A DNA stretch of 64,000 nt, taken from NCBI RefSeq assembly GCF_003606265.1, contig NZ_CP023671.1, positions 1,860,001 through 1,924,000 on the forward strand, in the 5' to 3' direction. A program made the position numbers and the translations under genes. Numbering within the stretch: position 1 is the first letter of the stretch; the number at the start of each line of letters is the position of its first letter. The DNA comes from Clostridium septicum (lineage in GTDB: Bacteria; Bacillota; Clostridia; Clostridiales; Clostridiaceae). This document shows positions 17,518-25,611 of the stretch, piece after piece. Under the pieces are notes generated by a model. It did not search any database. It saw nothing but the letters and a program-made list of their open reading frames with translations, and had not been told where the DNA came from.

Positions 17518-17586
17518 CCCTAGAGTAATAATCAAATTTGGGGACGATTAAACTCTAGGGACCATTCTGTTAAGATGGTTTTAGGG
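17518..17586 (+). ncRNA. Structured RNA segment after the MetRS-like gene, class unknown
   Basis: CCCTAGAGT (17518-17526) pairs perfectly with ACTCTAGGG (17552-17560) around a 25-nt loop. A second hairpin, ACCAT/ATGGT, follows at once (17561-17579), then TTTTAGGGG, whose TAGGG could compete for the first CCCTA. No run of T residues follows closely, so it is not a simple terminator. No riboswitch class was recognised. The rest of the interval to tatD (17587-17727) is AT-rich and probably holds the tatD promoter. Confidence 0.4.
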
Positions 17587-17727
17587 GTAAATAATAATGC
17601 TTTAACTACTTTACAATACAAATATAAATGATAAATATGTCATTTATGTGACAAAAAGATAAACAAATTATTAAATATATTTAGTTATAGCATAAAACAT
17701 ATTAAAAGGTTAGTTAGGAGTGATAAA

Positions 17728-18513
17728 ATGGAAAATAAGTATTTAATTTTTGATACACATGCACATTATGATGATGAAGCATTTGATGAAGATCGTGATC
17801 TTGTGTTAAGGGAAATAAATAAAAATGGTGTTATAGGAGTTATGAACTGCTCTTCAAGTTATGAAAGTATAGAGAAAACTGATAATTTAACTAAGAAATA
17901 CGATTTTATTTATGGAGCATTAGGAATTCATCCTGAAAATGCAAATGAATTTAATTCTAAAGTTAAATCTGAAATAATAAATTATATAGAGCAGAATAAT
18001 AAGATATTAGCTATAGGAGAAATAGGACTAGATTACTATTGGGATGAAAATCCATCTAAAGAAGTACAAAAAGAAGTTTTTAGGGCTCAAATGCAAATGG
18101 CGAAGGAATTAAAATTACCAGTTGTTATTCATGATAGGGAAGCACATGGAGATACCCTTGAAATAATAAAAGAATTTCCAGAAGTAAATGGTATTGTTCA
18201 TTGTTTTTCAGGTAGTGTTGAATTTGCAAAAGAATGTGTAAAATTAGGTTATTATATAGGAATAACAGGGGTTGTAACATTTAAAAATGCTAAAAAAATA
18301 GTAGATGTAGTAAAAGAAATTCCTGTTGATAAGTTGTTGGTAGAAACAGACTGTCCTTATATGGCTCCTGTACCTAATAGAGGAAAAAGGAATAAATCAG
18401 ACTATATAGGATATATAATAGAACAAATAGGAGATATAAAGGAAATTAATCCCAAAAAAGTAAATTTAAAGTTAAATCAAAATTTTAGAGACTTGCTTAA
18501 AAATAAAATATAA
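17728..18513 (+). CDS. tatD: TatD-family 3'-5' DNase/metal-dependent hydrolase
   Basis: It has 261 residues, the standard TatD length. Metal-binding motifs are visible: FDTHAHYDDEAF near the N-terminus, GEIGLDYYWDENP with the conserved Glu (about residue 95), VVIHDREAH, GIVHCFSG, and VETDCPYMAPVP with the conserved Asp. TatD proteins are cytoplasmic metal-dependent nucleases with roles in DNA repair and degradation. TAGGAGTG stands before the ATG. In Clostridium and Bacillus, tatD lies between metG and the yabE-rnmV-rsmA genes, as here. Confidence 0.95.
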   Translation: MENKYLIFDTHAHYDDEAFDEDRDLVLREINKNGVIGVMNCSSSYESIEKTDNLTKKYDFIYGALGIHPENANEFNSKVKSEIINYIEQNNKILAIGEIGLDYYWDENPSKEVQKEVFRAQMQMAKELKLPVVIHDREAHGDTLEIIKEFPEVNGIVHCFSGSVEFAKECVKLGYYIGITGVVTFKNAKKIVDVVKEIPVDKLLVETDCPYMAPVPNRGKRNKSDYIGYIIEQIGDIKEINPKKVNLKLNQNFRDLLKNKI

Positions 18514-18616
18514 AGTAAAATTAGAACTATAACACAATATTTACTAAATTTGGAACATAAAGATATATAAGATATTTTTGGAAGAACAAAATCTACTTTA
18601 AGATAATAGTTATAAT

Positions 18617-18767
18617 AACTGCTTAAAACTAATGCTATTATTTATTTTTTTTATTTAAATTTAATTTATGCACAGGGTGCATTTTGTAAGCAGTTTAAAT
18701 AGAGCAAGATGTGTCATATTTGACAAACTATAGCATTTCAATATATAATGCTAAAGACGCTCTTGCC
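18617..18767 (+). ncRNA. Structured leader of the yabE-like gene, candidate cis-regulatory RNA
   Basis: Two modules can be drawn by hand. Module 1: AACTGCTTA pairs with TAAGCAGTT across ~65 nt and encloses ATGCAC-AGG-GTGCAT. Module 2: GCAAGA and TCTTGC close a three-way junction holding TGTCA/TGACA and TAGCATT/AATGCTA. The 3' arm of module 2 ends 6 bases before the ribosome-binding site AAAGGAGGT. No known riboswitch consensus was recognised. The whole 270-base gap 18514-18783 contains no reading frame of note. Confidence 0.5.
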
Positions 18768-18783
18768 AAAGGAGGTAAAGTAG

Positions 18784-19833
18784 ATGGTAGAAAAATATAA
18801 GGAATACCTGAAAAAAAATTTTTCTAACGGTCCAAAGGCAAAAATATTGTTAGGTGTTATAGTTATAGGCATTCTAGCAGTAACGTTCATTAATATGAGA
18901 AAGACAGTAACGGTAAGTATAGACGGAAAAGAGGAAACTTTTGTCACATATAAAGGGACTGTTAAAGATGTATTAACTACTAAGGGAGTAGAAATTGCTT
19001 CTAAGGATAAAGTTAAACCAGCTTTAGATAGCAAAGTAAAAGAATACACTAATATATCTATTAAAAAAGCTATTCCTGTAGAATTATCTGTAAGTAATAA
19101 AAATATTACTATTGATACAGCAGAAGATACTATAGGTGATATGTTAAAAGCAGAAGTAGAAGAACTAAAGAATGAAGGAATAGAATATAAAGAAGGTGTT
19201 GATGAAATTACACCTTCAGTTGACACAAAAATTGCAAAGGATCTCAAAATACAAATTGTTAAAGTTCATATAAAGGAAGAAATAGCGAGAGAAGCTATAG
19301 CCTTTGATGTTGTAGAAGAGAGTGATGCAAATCTTGATGTTAGCGTAGAGGAAGTAAGACAAGATGGAGCTGCTGGAGAAAAAGAAGTTGCTTATGAAGT
19401 AATTTATAAAGATGGCAAAGAGGTATCCAGGAATATAAAAAGCTCTAAAGTTATAACAGAACCCGTTAATAAAATAATTGTACAAGGTACAAGACAGAGT
19501 TTTGCTAGTAGAGATGGACAAATATTAGATTATAAAAAGCTAATATACTGTGAATCAACAGCGTATTACGGTGATGGAATAACAGCAACAGGTACTATAC
19601 CTGTAAGAAATGTAAATGGTCTAAGTACTATATCAGTTGACCCAAGAGTAATTCCTCTAGGATCATTAGTATATGTAGAGGGATATGGAAAAGCTATAGC
19701 ATCAGATACAGGTGGTGCTATAAAAGGTAATATAATTGATGTTTTCGTGAATTCACACGATGAAGCCTTTAGCTGGTGGGGAAGAAGATATGACGTACCA
19801 GTTTATATTTTGGCTTACCCAGGAGAATGGTAA
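18784..19833 (+). CDS. yabE: Cell-wall protein with DUF348, G5 and 3D domains (YabE-like)
   Basis: It has 349 residues: a membrane anchor at about 20-38, two DUF348 ubiquitin-like repeats (about 40-90 and 95-150), a G5 domain (about 160-235, ending KIIVQGTR) and a C-terminal 3D domain (about 250-349). The 3D domain has the three conserved aspartates: STISVDPRVIPLGS, ASDTGGAIKG and IDVFV. The 3D fold is shared with lytic transglycosylases such as MltA, and Firmicute YabE/Sps proteins act like resuscitation-promoting factors on peptidoglycan. AAAGGAGGT precedes the ATG. It is the neighbour of rnmV and rsmA as in B. subtilis, and is preceded by a folded leader. Confidence 0.88.
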   Translation: MVEKYKEYLKKNFSNGPKAKILLGVIVIGILAVTFINMRKTVTVSIDGKEETFVTYKGTVKDVLTTKGVEIASKDKVKPALDSKVKEYTNISIKKAIPVELSVSNKNITIDTAEDTIGDMLKAEVEELKNEGIEYKEGVDEITPSVDTKIAKDLKIQIVKVHIKEEIAREAIAFDVVEESDANLDVSVEEVRQDGAAGEKEVAYEVIYKDGKEVSRNIKSSKVITEPVNKIIVQGTRQSFASRDGQILDYKKLIYCESTAYYGDGITATGTIPVRNVNGLSTISVDPRVIPLGSLVYVEGYGKAIASDTGGAIKGNIIDVFVNSHDEAFSWWGRRYDVPVYILAYPGEW

Positions 19834-19860
19834 AAAGGTGCTCTTAAGAGCACCTTTTTA
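19832..19860 (+). terminator. Intrinsic terminator of the yabE-like gene
   Basis: AAAAAGGTGCTCTTAAGAGC and its continuation form a 14-bp perfect self-complementary stem ending in T5. It overlaps the last bases of the stop codon. Confidence 0.9.
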
Positions 19861-19960
19861 TTTATTTAATATAAATTTGACATAATATCCATATAAGGAT
19901 AAATTATAATTAAATAGTAAGATTAAGATGAAGTTATAGTTAGGAAAGGAAGAGAATGTA

Positions 19961-20515
19961 TTGATTAAAGAAGTTATAGTAGTAGAGGGTAGAGATGATA
20001 TAACTGCAGTAAAACAGGCAGTAGATGCTGAAGTTATAGCTGTAGGTGGATTTGGAATAAATGCGAAAGTAATAGATAGAATAAAAGAGGCACAGAAGAG
20101 AAAAGGAGTTATAGTATTAACAGACCCGGATTTTGCAGGTGAAAAAATTAGAAGTATAATTTCTAAAAGAGTAAAAGGAATAAAGCATGCTTATATAGCA
20201 CAAGAAGATGGAATTAAAGGTGACGATATAGGAGTAGAAAATGCTAAGCCCGAAGTTATAATAGAAGCTTTAAATAGAGCTAAAATATCGGAAGAAGTTA
20301 TTGAAGAATTTTATACATCTCAAGATATGTTTTATTTTAAATTAACAGGAGATACTAATTCTAAACAAAGAAGAATAATGCTAGGTAAGGAGTTAGGAAT
20401 TGGTTATGGAAATGCAAATCAAATGTTAACTAGATTAAATAAGTATTCAATAACTAAAGAAGAGTTTATTACTGCTATACAAAAAATAGACAAAGAAATG
20501 GAAGGAAATAAGTAG
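19961..20515 (+). CDS. rnmV: Ribonuclease M5
   Basis: It has 184 residues with an N-terminal TOPRIM domain: [12 protein letters not shown] (catalytic Glu), then [11 protein letters not shown] (DxD-type metal site), followed by the C-terminal DUF4093 region (about 95-184). The enzyme trims the 5S rRNA precursor in low-GC Gram-positives. The start is TTG, since the ATG four bases upstream opens a frame that stops after two codons; GGAAAGGAAGAG lies upstream. It is separated from rsmA by a single base, so the two are an operon, as in B. subtilis. Confidence 0.95.
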   Translation: MIKEVIVVEGRDDITAVKQAVDAEVIAVGGFGINAKVIDRIKEAQKRKGVIVLTDPDFAGEKIRSIISKRVKGIKHAYIAQEDGIKGDDIGVENAKPEVIIEALNRAKISEEVIEEFYTSQDMFYFKLTGDTNSKQRRIMLGKELGIGYGNANQMLTRLNKYSITKEEFITAIQKIDKEMEGNK

Positions 20516-20516
20516 T

Positions 20517-21359
20517 ATGGATATACAAGATGTTAAAACAGCAGAACTTGTTAAAAAGTATAATTTTAAGTTTTCAAAAAGCTTAGGGCAAAACTTTTTA
20601 ATTGATGATTCTGTACCAAGGGATATAGTAAATGGTGCTGAAGTAGATGAAAATGACTTAGTAATAGAAATAGGTCCTGGAGTAGGAACTTTAACTGCAC
20701 AATTATTAAAGAGGGCTAAAAAAGTTGTAGCCATAGAACTAGATAATGATTTAATACCTATATTACAGCAGGAGATTGGAGATAATCCTAAGTTTACATT
20801 AATACATAATGATGCTTTAAAGGTAGATTTCAATGAAATAATAGGTGAAGAAAAAAGTGTTAAACTTGTAGCTAATTTACCGTATTATGTTACTACTCCT
20901 ATAATAGTCAAGCTTTTAAAAGAGGATTATAAGTTTAAGTCATTAACTATAATGATTCAAAAAGAAGTTGCAGAAAGAATGAATGCAGAACCAGGGAATA
21001 AAGATTACGGAGCGCTTTCATTATTAGTTCAGTATTATTGTAATACTAGTATTGTAAGAAGAGTACCACCACAATGTTTTATACCAAGACCAAAAGTGGA
21101 TTCGATAGTTATAAGATTAGAGAGACTTGAAGAGCCAAAAGTTAAAGTTGAAAATGAAAAGTTATTTTTTGATATAATAAGAAGCTCTTTTAATATGAGA
21201 AGAAAAACTCTTTGGAATGGAGTTAAAAGCCTAGGATTAGATAAAGAAAAATTGGAGATAGCTTTTGAAAATGCAAATATAGATCCTAAGAGAAGAGGAG
21301 AAACTTTAAGTATAGAAGAATTTGCATGCTTATCAGATAAAATAAATGAACAGTTCTAA
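20517..21359 (+). CDS. rsmA: 16S rRNA dimethyladenosine transferase (KsgA)
   Basis: It has 280 residues. SAM-dependent N6-methyltransferase motifs are visible: [12 protein letters not shown], motif [25 protein letters not shown] and the catalytic [10 protein letters not shown] (motif IV, NLPY). The C-terminal helical domain contains [13 protein letters not shown]. It dimethylates two adjacent adenines in helix 45 of 16S rRNA during late ribosome assembly, and its loss gives kasugamycin resistance. The ATG lies 1 base after the rnmV stop, with a ribosome-binding site (GGAAATAAG) inside the rnmV end. It is followed by a strong terminator. Confidence 0.96.
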   Translation: MDIQDVKTAELVKKYNFKFSKSLGQNFLIDDSVPRDIVNGAEVDENDLVIEIGPGVGTLTAQLLKRAKKVVAIELDNDLIPILQQEIGDNPKFTLIHNDALKVDFNEIIGEEKSVKLVANLPYYVTTPIIVKLLKEDYKFKSLTIMIQKEVAERMNAEPGNKDYGALSLLVQYYCNTSIVRRVPPQCFIPRPKVDSIVIRLERLEEPKVKVENEKLFFDIIRSSFNMRRKTLWNGVKSLGLDKEKLEIAFENANIDPKRRGETLSIEEFACLSDKINEQF

Positions 21360-21407
21360 AAAATTTAATTTAAGAATAATATAATAGTGCCTAAGCGTAT
21401 TAATGAA

Positions 21408-21457
21408 AAACTCGCAAGATTTTTAATGTATGTTAAAACTCTTGCGAGTTTATTTTT
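21408..21457 (+). terminator. Intrinsic terminator of rnmV-rsmA
   Basis: A 12-bp stem AAACTCGCAAGA/TCTTGCGAGTTT has a ~20-nt loop and a T-rich tail. Confidence 0.88.
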
Positions 21458-21522
21458 GAACATATTTATATATGGTAAGCATATAATATATTGAATTAAT
21501 CTAAAATGGAGGTTTTAGAGGT

Positions 21523-22896
21523 TTGGCACAAATAAATAAATTGTATAGAAATTTTATTATTTTACAAGAAGATGAAAGAGGATATTCAAATTCTAACGAT
21601 AAAACCCTATCAGGCTATTCTAAAATAGAAGCAAAGGGAGAAAAGTGTAAAGTATCTTTTTATGCTCAAAACCTAAAGGTTAATGATGACTATTGTATTA
21701 TGCTTATATGCAATAAAAAGGATTCAAAAAAACTTATAAACCTAGGAAGCATTAAGGTTTCAGAAGGGGGAAAAGCAGAAGTTACAAAAGAATATTTTGT
21801 TGATAACATAGCTGGAGTTGGAATATCATATGACAAAATATCAGGTGCAGCAATAGTTAAGATGAAAGATGGTATTCCTATATTCATAATGTGTGGATTT
21901 ATGAATGGTGAACAGCCATCAGATAATTGGAAAAATTATAAAATAATAAAATCAGAGGAAATTGTAGCTAAAGGAAAGTTAAAAATGCAATCTACAAAAA
22001 AAGAATATGAAAAAGATAAATGTAAGGAAAAACAAAAAGAAAAGAAGCATGAGAAGGAACATGAGAAGGAATCTGAAAAAGATAAGAAAAAAGAATGTAA
22101 ATGTAAATGTAAAAGAGAAGATGAAATACAAGAATCAGAATATGTAGAAGTAGAAAGCGTAGAAGAAATAGAAAATGTAGAAGAAGTAGAGAATGTAGAA
22201 GAAGTAGAGGTTATAGATCCTACTTTAAATAGAGAAGAAAATGAAGAGGTTAAAAAGACAGAGGAAGAAAGCAAAACTAATAAGGATATAACAGAAGAAT
22301 TAAAGGAAGAAATAAGAAATGAAATTAAAGATGAAATTAAAGATGAAGTTAGGAGTGAAATTAAAGAAGAGCTTAAGGAAGAAGTTAGAAGGGAAATGGC
22401 AGAAGAAATTAAGGCGAAAGAAGAAAGAAGTAAATTTGATGAATATGAAGCAATTGTTGAGGAAAAATCTGATGTTTTTGAAATAAGAGGTAGCGTTGGA
22501 GAATATTTTGAAGGAATTGCTATTGGATTTGAGCATTATAGAGGCTTTAAAGAGATAAAAAATTGCAAGTGGTATAAGGTTCAAGTTAATGATTTATATG
22601 AAATGTGTAATATGTCAAATTACAATAAATACACAGTTGCATATTACCCAATGTTGAATTATTATCCTTATATTAAAAAATATGGATATTTTATGTTGGG
22701 ATATAAATGTGACAAGGAAGGTAACTTAAAATATATAATTTATGGAGTTCCAGGAAAGAAAGATAAGAATGAACAGCCATATGAAGGAAAAACAGGTTTT
22801 GTAACTTGGATAAGTGATGAGGATAAAGATAGCATAGGATGCTGGTTGATGTTCTATGATTTTAGAAACTCAACAGTTGTTGTACCTATGAAATAG
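21523..22896 (+). CDS. Clostridial protein with a charged helical middle, function unknown
   Basis: It has 457 residues. The N-terminal part (about 1-155) and the C-terminal part (about 325-457, rich in Tyr/Trp/Phe) look like globular beta domains. Between them lies a very long K/E/R-rich segment (about 160-320) with cysteine pairs in CKCKCK, a VEEVENVEEVE repeat and a four-residue-period EIKDEIKDEVRSEIKEELKEE stretch that should form an extended charged helix. There is no signal peptide or membrane span. The start is TTG with GGAGG 10 bases upstream; the nearby ATG is out of frame. I do not recognise a functional family. Confidence 0.72.
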   Translation: MAQINKLYRNFIILQEDERGYSNSNDKTLSGYSKIEAKGEKCKVSFYAQNLKVNDDYCIMLICNKKDSKKLINLGSIKVSEGGKAEVTKEYFVDNIAGVGISYDKISGAAIVKMKDGIPIFIMCGFMNGEQPSDNWKNYKIIKSEEIVAKGKLKMQSTKKEYEKDKCKEKQKEKKHEKEHEKESEKDKKKECKCKCKREDEIQESEYVEVESVEEIENVEEVENVEEVEVIDPTLNREENEEVKKTEEESKTNKDITEELKEEIRNEIKDEIKDEVRSEIKEELKEEVRREMAEEIKAKEERSKFDEYEAIVEEKSDVFEIRGSVGEYFEGIAIGFEHYRGFKEIKNCKWYKVQVNDLYEMCNMSNYNKYTVAYYPMLNYYPYIKKYGYFMLGYKCDKEGNLKYIIYGVPGKKDKNEQPYEGKTGFVTWISDEDKDSIGCWLMFYDFRNSTVVVPMK

Positions 22897-22933
22897 TATA
22901 TAAAATATTAGAGACTGTACTTAATAATTCCTA

Positions 22934-23479
22934 ATGAGTATTAATAAAAAGAAAATCTATATTTTTACAGTCCTATTATCACTTATGTTTATCCTAGTAT
23001 GTATGAAACAATTATTTAAAAATGATATAAGAAAAATAGCTCTTTTAAATAATGAAATAAGAGCTTTTAAAGAAGTGGATTTAGAAAATGGTAAGTATAA
23101 AATAGTATTACCGGAAAAATGGTCTGTTAATGAGAGAAATAAAAATATAGATGGTGTTGAGTTTGAGGCAACAATTAATGATAATAACAAAATAGATGGT
23201 ACTATTAGCATTTTAGATGGAGTTAATGACTTAAATAATATTCCAGACACTATATTCAAGGATGTTAAAAATAGAAAATGTAAAGTATATGATGAGTATG
23301 GTGTTAAGTGGCATGTATTAGAATATAAAATGCCATATGATAATAAGTACAAAAATATATGTTATTTCAAAGAATACTCTAAGGGAAAGATTCTTATAAT
23401 AAGTTTTCATTTTGATGAAAGCCAGTATAAACCAAGTATAAAAGTTGCTTTTGATGAAGTAGCTAAAGGATTTAGATAG
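22934..23479 (+). CDS. Membrane-anchored exported protein, PsbP-like
   Basis: It has 181 residues: a single N-terminal hydrophobic segment (about 7-25) followed by an extracytoplasmic domain. The domain pattern (NGKYKIVLPEKWSVNE ... ATINDNNKIDGTISILDG ... SFHFDESQYKPSIKVAFDEVAKGF) resembles short PsbP/PsbP-like proteins of Clostridium. The ribosome-binding site is weak (no clear GGAGG before the ATG). It lies 37 bases after the charged protein gene and may be cotranscribed with it. Function unknown. Confidence 0.65.
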   Translation: MSINKKKIYIFTVLLSLMFILVCMKQLFKNDIRKIALLNNEIRAFKEVDLENGKYKIVLPEKWSVNERNKNIDGVEFEATINDNNKIDGTISILDGVNDLNNIPDTIFKDVKNRKCKVYDEYGVKWHVLEYKMPYDNKYKNICYFKEYSKGKILIISFHFDESQYKPSIKVAFDEVAKGFR

Positions 23480-23528
23480 TTTATAATAAGATTTGCCATT
23501 AAACAATTAAAGTATTATAATTTAGTTA

Positions 23529-23560
23529 TAATTAGGAGAAGTTTAAACTTCTCCTAATTA
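23529..23560. repeat. Perfect 32-bp palindrome
   Basis: TAATTAGGAGAAGTTT and its reverse complement meet with no spacer. The RNA would form a GAGAAG-rich hairpin with a small loop, but no T run follows, so it is either a weak terminator of the upstream gene or an operator for the lipoprotein gene at 23614. Confidence 0.6.
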
Positions 23561-23613
23561 CTTATAAAGAATAAAAATACATAATAAAATCTTTAAAAAA
23601 GGAGATTACTATT

Positions 23614-24450
23614 TTGAATAGAAAAATATCGGTATGTATATTATTGATTATATTAATTAGTTTAAACTTCGTTGGTTGCGACTCTATAGATAATTTAAAG
23701 ACAAAGTTTGGGGGGAAAAATGAGTATTTTGAGTATTTGAATACGGCTAAAAGTGATAAGATAAGTATTCAAAGTATCAGAGATCCAGGATTTAAGTTTA
23801 TAGTAACCGATCCTAAGGCTATAAAGGATATGTATGAACTTTTATCTAGTGCTAAAATAGCTGATAAAAAGGCTGAGTTAGACCCAGATTATATTTTTGA
23901 GATAAATGTTGGTGATGAGGTAAAAAAATTCTATTATGTAGTGGGAGCATATGAAGGAAATTTTTATGATGGAAATACTAATTTTACAGTTTCAAAGAGG
24001 TTGGATGAAGGTATAATACAGAATTTATCAATAATAAGAAAGCCTAGAGATTTTGAATATGTATATTATAGATCAATTCTAGACGTTTTAGAAATGAAAA
24101 AATCTGGATTAAATAATGGAGAGTATAAAATAGGCATAAATATTCAAGGTGATATTGATTGTCTAAAATATGTATTTTCAACTGATTTGAAAGATTTTTT
24201 AAAAAATGCAAGAAAAATAAATCCAAATGTAGATTTAGTAAAAAATAATTCTAATGAATTTGATGTAGTTATTACTATAAAGAATAGAGGTTATAATAAT
24301 ACTACATATAAAACTAATATAACATTTGAAAATAAAAAGGATAAAATAAAAGAAGAGTTTTATGTAATGGCAACTAATGAATTTAAAGAGTGGGCTATTG
24401 ATATTTATGAAGAAGAAAATTTACCTAAAGCTATAAAAGCAGAATGGTAA
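23614..24450 (+). CDS. Putative lipoprotein of unknown function
   Basis: It has 278 residues with a lipoprotein signal: a basic start (MNRK), a hydrophobic stretch (about 5-20) and a lipobox LNFVGC with Cys at about 23. The mature part has no recognised domain; short hydrophobic and polar segments alternate as in a beta-rich extracellular domain. The start is TTG, with AAGGAG 9 bases upstream. The stop at 24448-24450 is 14 bases before the mrp start, and AGAGGAGG bridges the two, so they share a transcript. Confidence 0.68.
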   Translation: MNRKISVCILLIILISLNFVGCDSIDNLKTKFGGKNEYFEYLNTAKSDKISIQSIRDPGFKFIVTDPKAIKDMYELLSSAKIADKKAELDPDYIFEINVGDEVKKFYYVVGAYEGNFYDGNTNFTVSKRLDEGIIQNLSIIRKPRDFEYVYYRSILDVLEMKKSGLNNGEYKIGINIQGDIDCLKYVFSTDLKDFLKNARKINPNVDLVKNNSNEFDVVITIKNRGYNNTTYKTNITFENKKDKIKEEFYVMATNEFKEWAIDIYEEENLPKAIKAEW

Positions 24451-24464
24451 GAGGAGGAGAAAAA

Positions 24465-25304
24465 ATGGGAAATTGTTCAACATGCCCTAGTAAGGACAAA
24501 TGTACTTCAAAGACAAATGGTGAACCATCATGTGGAAAGGTGACACCTAATTATGGAATAATAAAAAATATAATTGGAGTAATTAGCGGTAAAGGTGGAG
24601 TTGGTAAATCAACAGTAACAGGTATATTAGCAAGTACTTTAAGAAAAAAAGGTTATAATGTAGGTGTATTAGATGCTGATATAACAGGTCCATCAATGCC
24701 AAGATTTTTTGGTATAAATGAAAAAAGAGCTATGATGCAACCAATAGGAGAGACAGGTGTAAAATATTTTCCTGTAAAAACTGAAAGTGGAATAGAGGTT
24801 ATGTCAGTTAATCTTTTAATTCCAAATGAGGATGATCCAGTAATTTGGAGAGGTCCAATGGCTACTGGAGTATTATCACAATTATTTACAGATACAAACT
24901 GGGGAGAGTTAGATTACTTATTAATTGATATGCCACCAGGAACTTCAGATATAACACTAACTATAATGCAAAGTTTTCCTTTAACAGAACTAATAATAGT
25001 ATCAACACCTCAAGATATGGTTTCTATGATAGTTAAAAAAGGAATTGTAATGGCCAATAAAATGGGTGTTCCTGTAAGAGGAGTAATAGAAAATATGGCA
25101 TATATTACTTGTCCAGGATGTGATACAAAGATTAAAGTATTTAGTAAAAAATCAGCAGAAGAACATGCGGAGTATTTAGAATTACCTTTATTAGGAGAGC
25201 TTCCTATAAATCTAGATCTAACTGAAGCTTTAGAACAAGGAAAAGCTGAAGAATATGTAAGAAATAATGATTTATATTCATTAATATTTGAAGGTCTATA
25301 TTAA
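24465..25304 (+). CDS. Mrp/NBP35-type P-loop ATPase, iron-sulfur cluster carrier
   Basis: It encodes 279 residues from the ATG at 24465 (GAGGAGGAG upstream); an in-frame ATG 21 bases earlier overlaps the lipoprotein gene and has no site. The N-terminus is cysteine-rich (CSTCPSKDKCTSKTNGEPSC), resembling the NBP35 extension. The deviant Walker A GVISGKGGVGKSTVTG, switch I VLDADITGPS, Walker B LLIDMPPGTSDITL and the C-terminal ITCPGCDTKI CxxC pair are all present. It binds and delivers [4Fe-4S] clusters in the cytoplasm. The downstream ferredoxin (25369) is a possible client or partner by position. Confidence 0.9.
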   Translation: MGNCSTCPSKDKCTSKTNGEPSCGKVTPNYGIIKNIIGVISGKGGVGKSTVTGILASTLRKKGYNVGVLDADITGPSMPRFFGINEKRAMMQPIGETGVKYFPVKTESGIEVMSVNLLIPNEDDPVIWRGPMATGVLSQLFTDTNWGELDYLLIDMPPGTSDITLTIMQSFPLTELIIVSTPQDMVSMIVKKGIVMANKMGVPVRGVIENMAYITCPGCDTKIKVFSKKSAEEHAEYLELPLLGELPINLDLTEALEQGKAEEYVRNNDLYSLIFEGLY

Positions 25305-25368
25305 AATACATAACTCCTTTCTAATTAGGGAATATTAATACTGAATTAATTTAGAAAGGAAGAGAGTT

Positions 25369-25557
25369 ATGAAAGCAAAAGTAGATAAAGATACGTGTAT
25401 AGGATGTGGATTATGTCCATCAATATGCCCTGAAGTATTTGAAATGGATGATGATGGAAAAGCTGTGGCAAAGGTTGCAGACGTTCCAGATTCAAATGTA
25501 GATGAAGCTAAGGATGCTGAATCAAGCTGTCCAGTAAGTGCAATTATAGTAGATTAG
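25369..25557 (+). CDS. Small ferredoxin, single [4Fe-4S] cluster
   Basis: It has 62 residues. CIGCGLCPSICPEVF supplies three cluster cysteines plus an extra one, and SSCPVSAI supplies the last; the second CxxCxxC set of 2[4Fe-4S] clostridial ferredoxins is absent, so this is the single-cluster type with an acidic middle (MDDDGKAVAK). It is an electron carrier in the cytoplasm. GAAAGGAAGAG precedes the ATG. It is followed by a strong hairpin at 25558-25600. Confidence 0.92.
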   Translation: MKAKVDKDTCIGCGLCPSICPEVFEMDDDGKAVAKVADVPDSNVDEAKDAESSCPVSAIIVD

Positions 25558-25600
25558 AAAAAAAGTTCTACCTTAAATTATTTAAGGTAGAACTTTTTTA
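25558..25600. terminator. Bidirectional terminator between ferredoxin and thiT
   Basis: AAAAGTTCTACCTTAAA pairs with TTTAAGGTAGAACTTTT around a small loop; T and A runs on the two sides serve both strands. Confidence 0.88.
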
Positions 25601-25611
25601 TTTATAAAATT

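Noticed and set aside
22300..22584. Phe/Asn-rich minus-strand frame opposite the charged protein
   Set aside because: It is the complement of the K/E-rich repeat and has no start signal.
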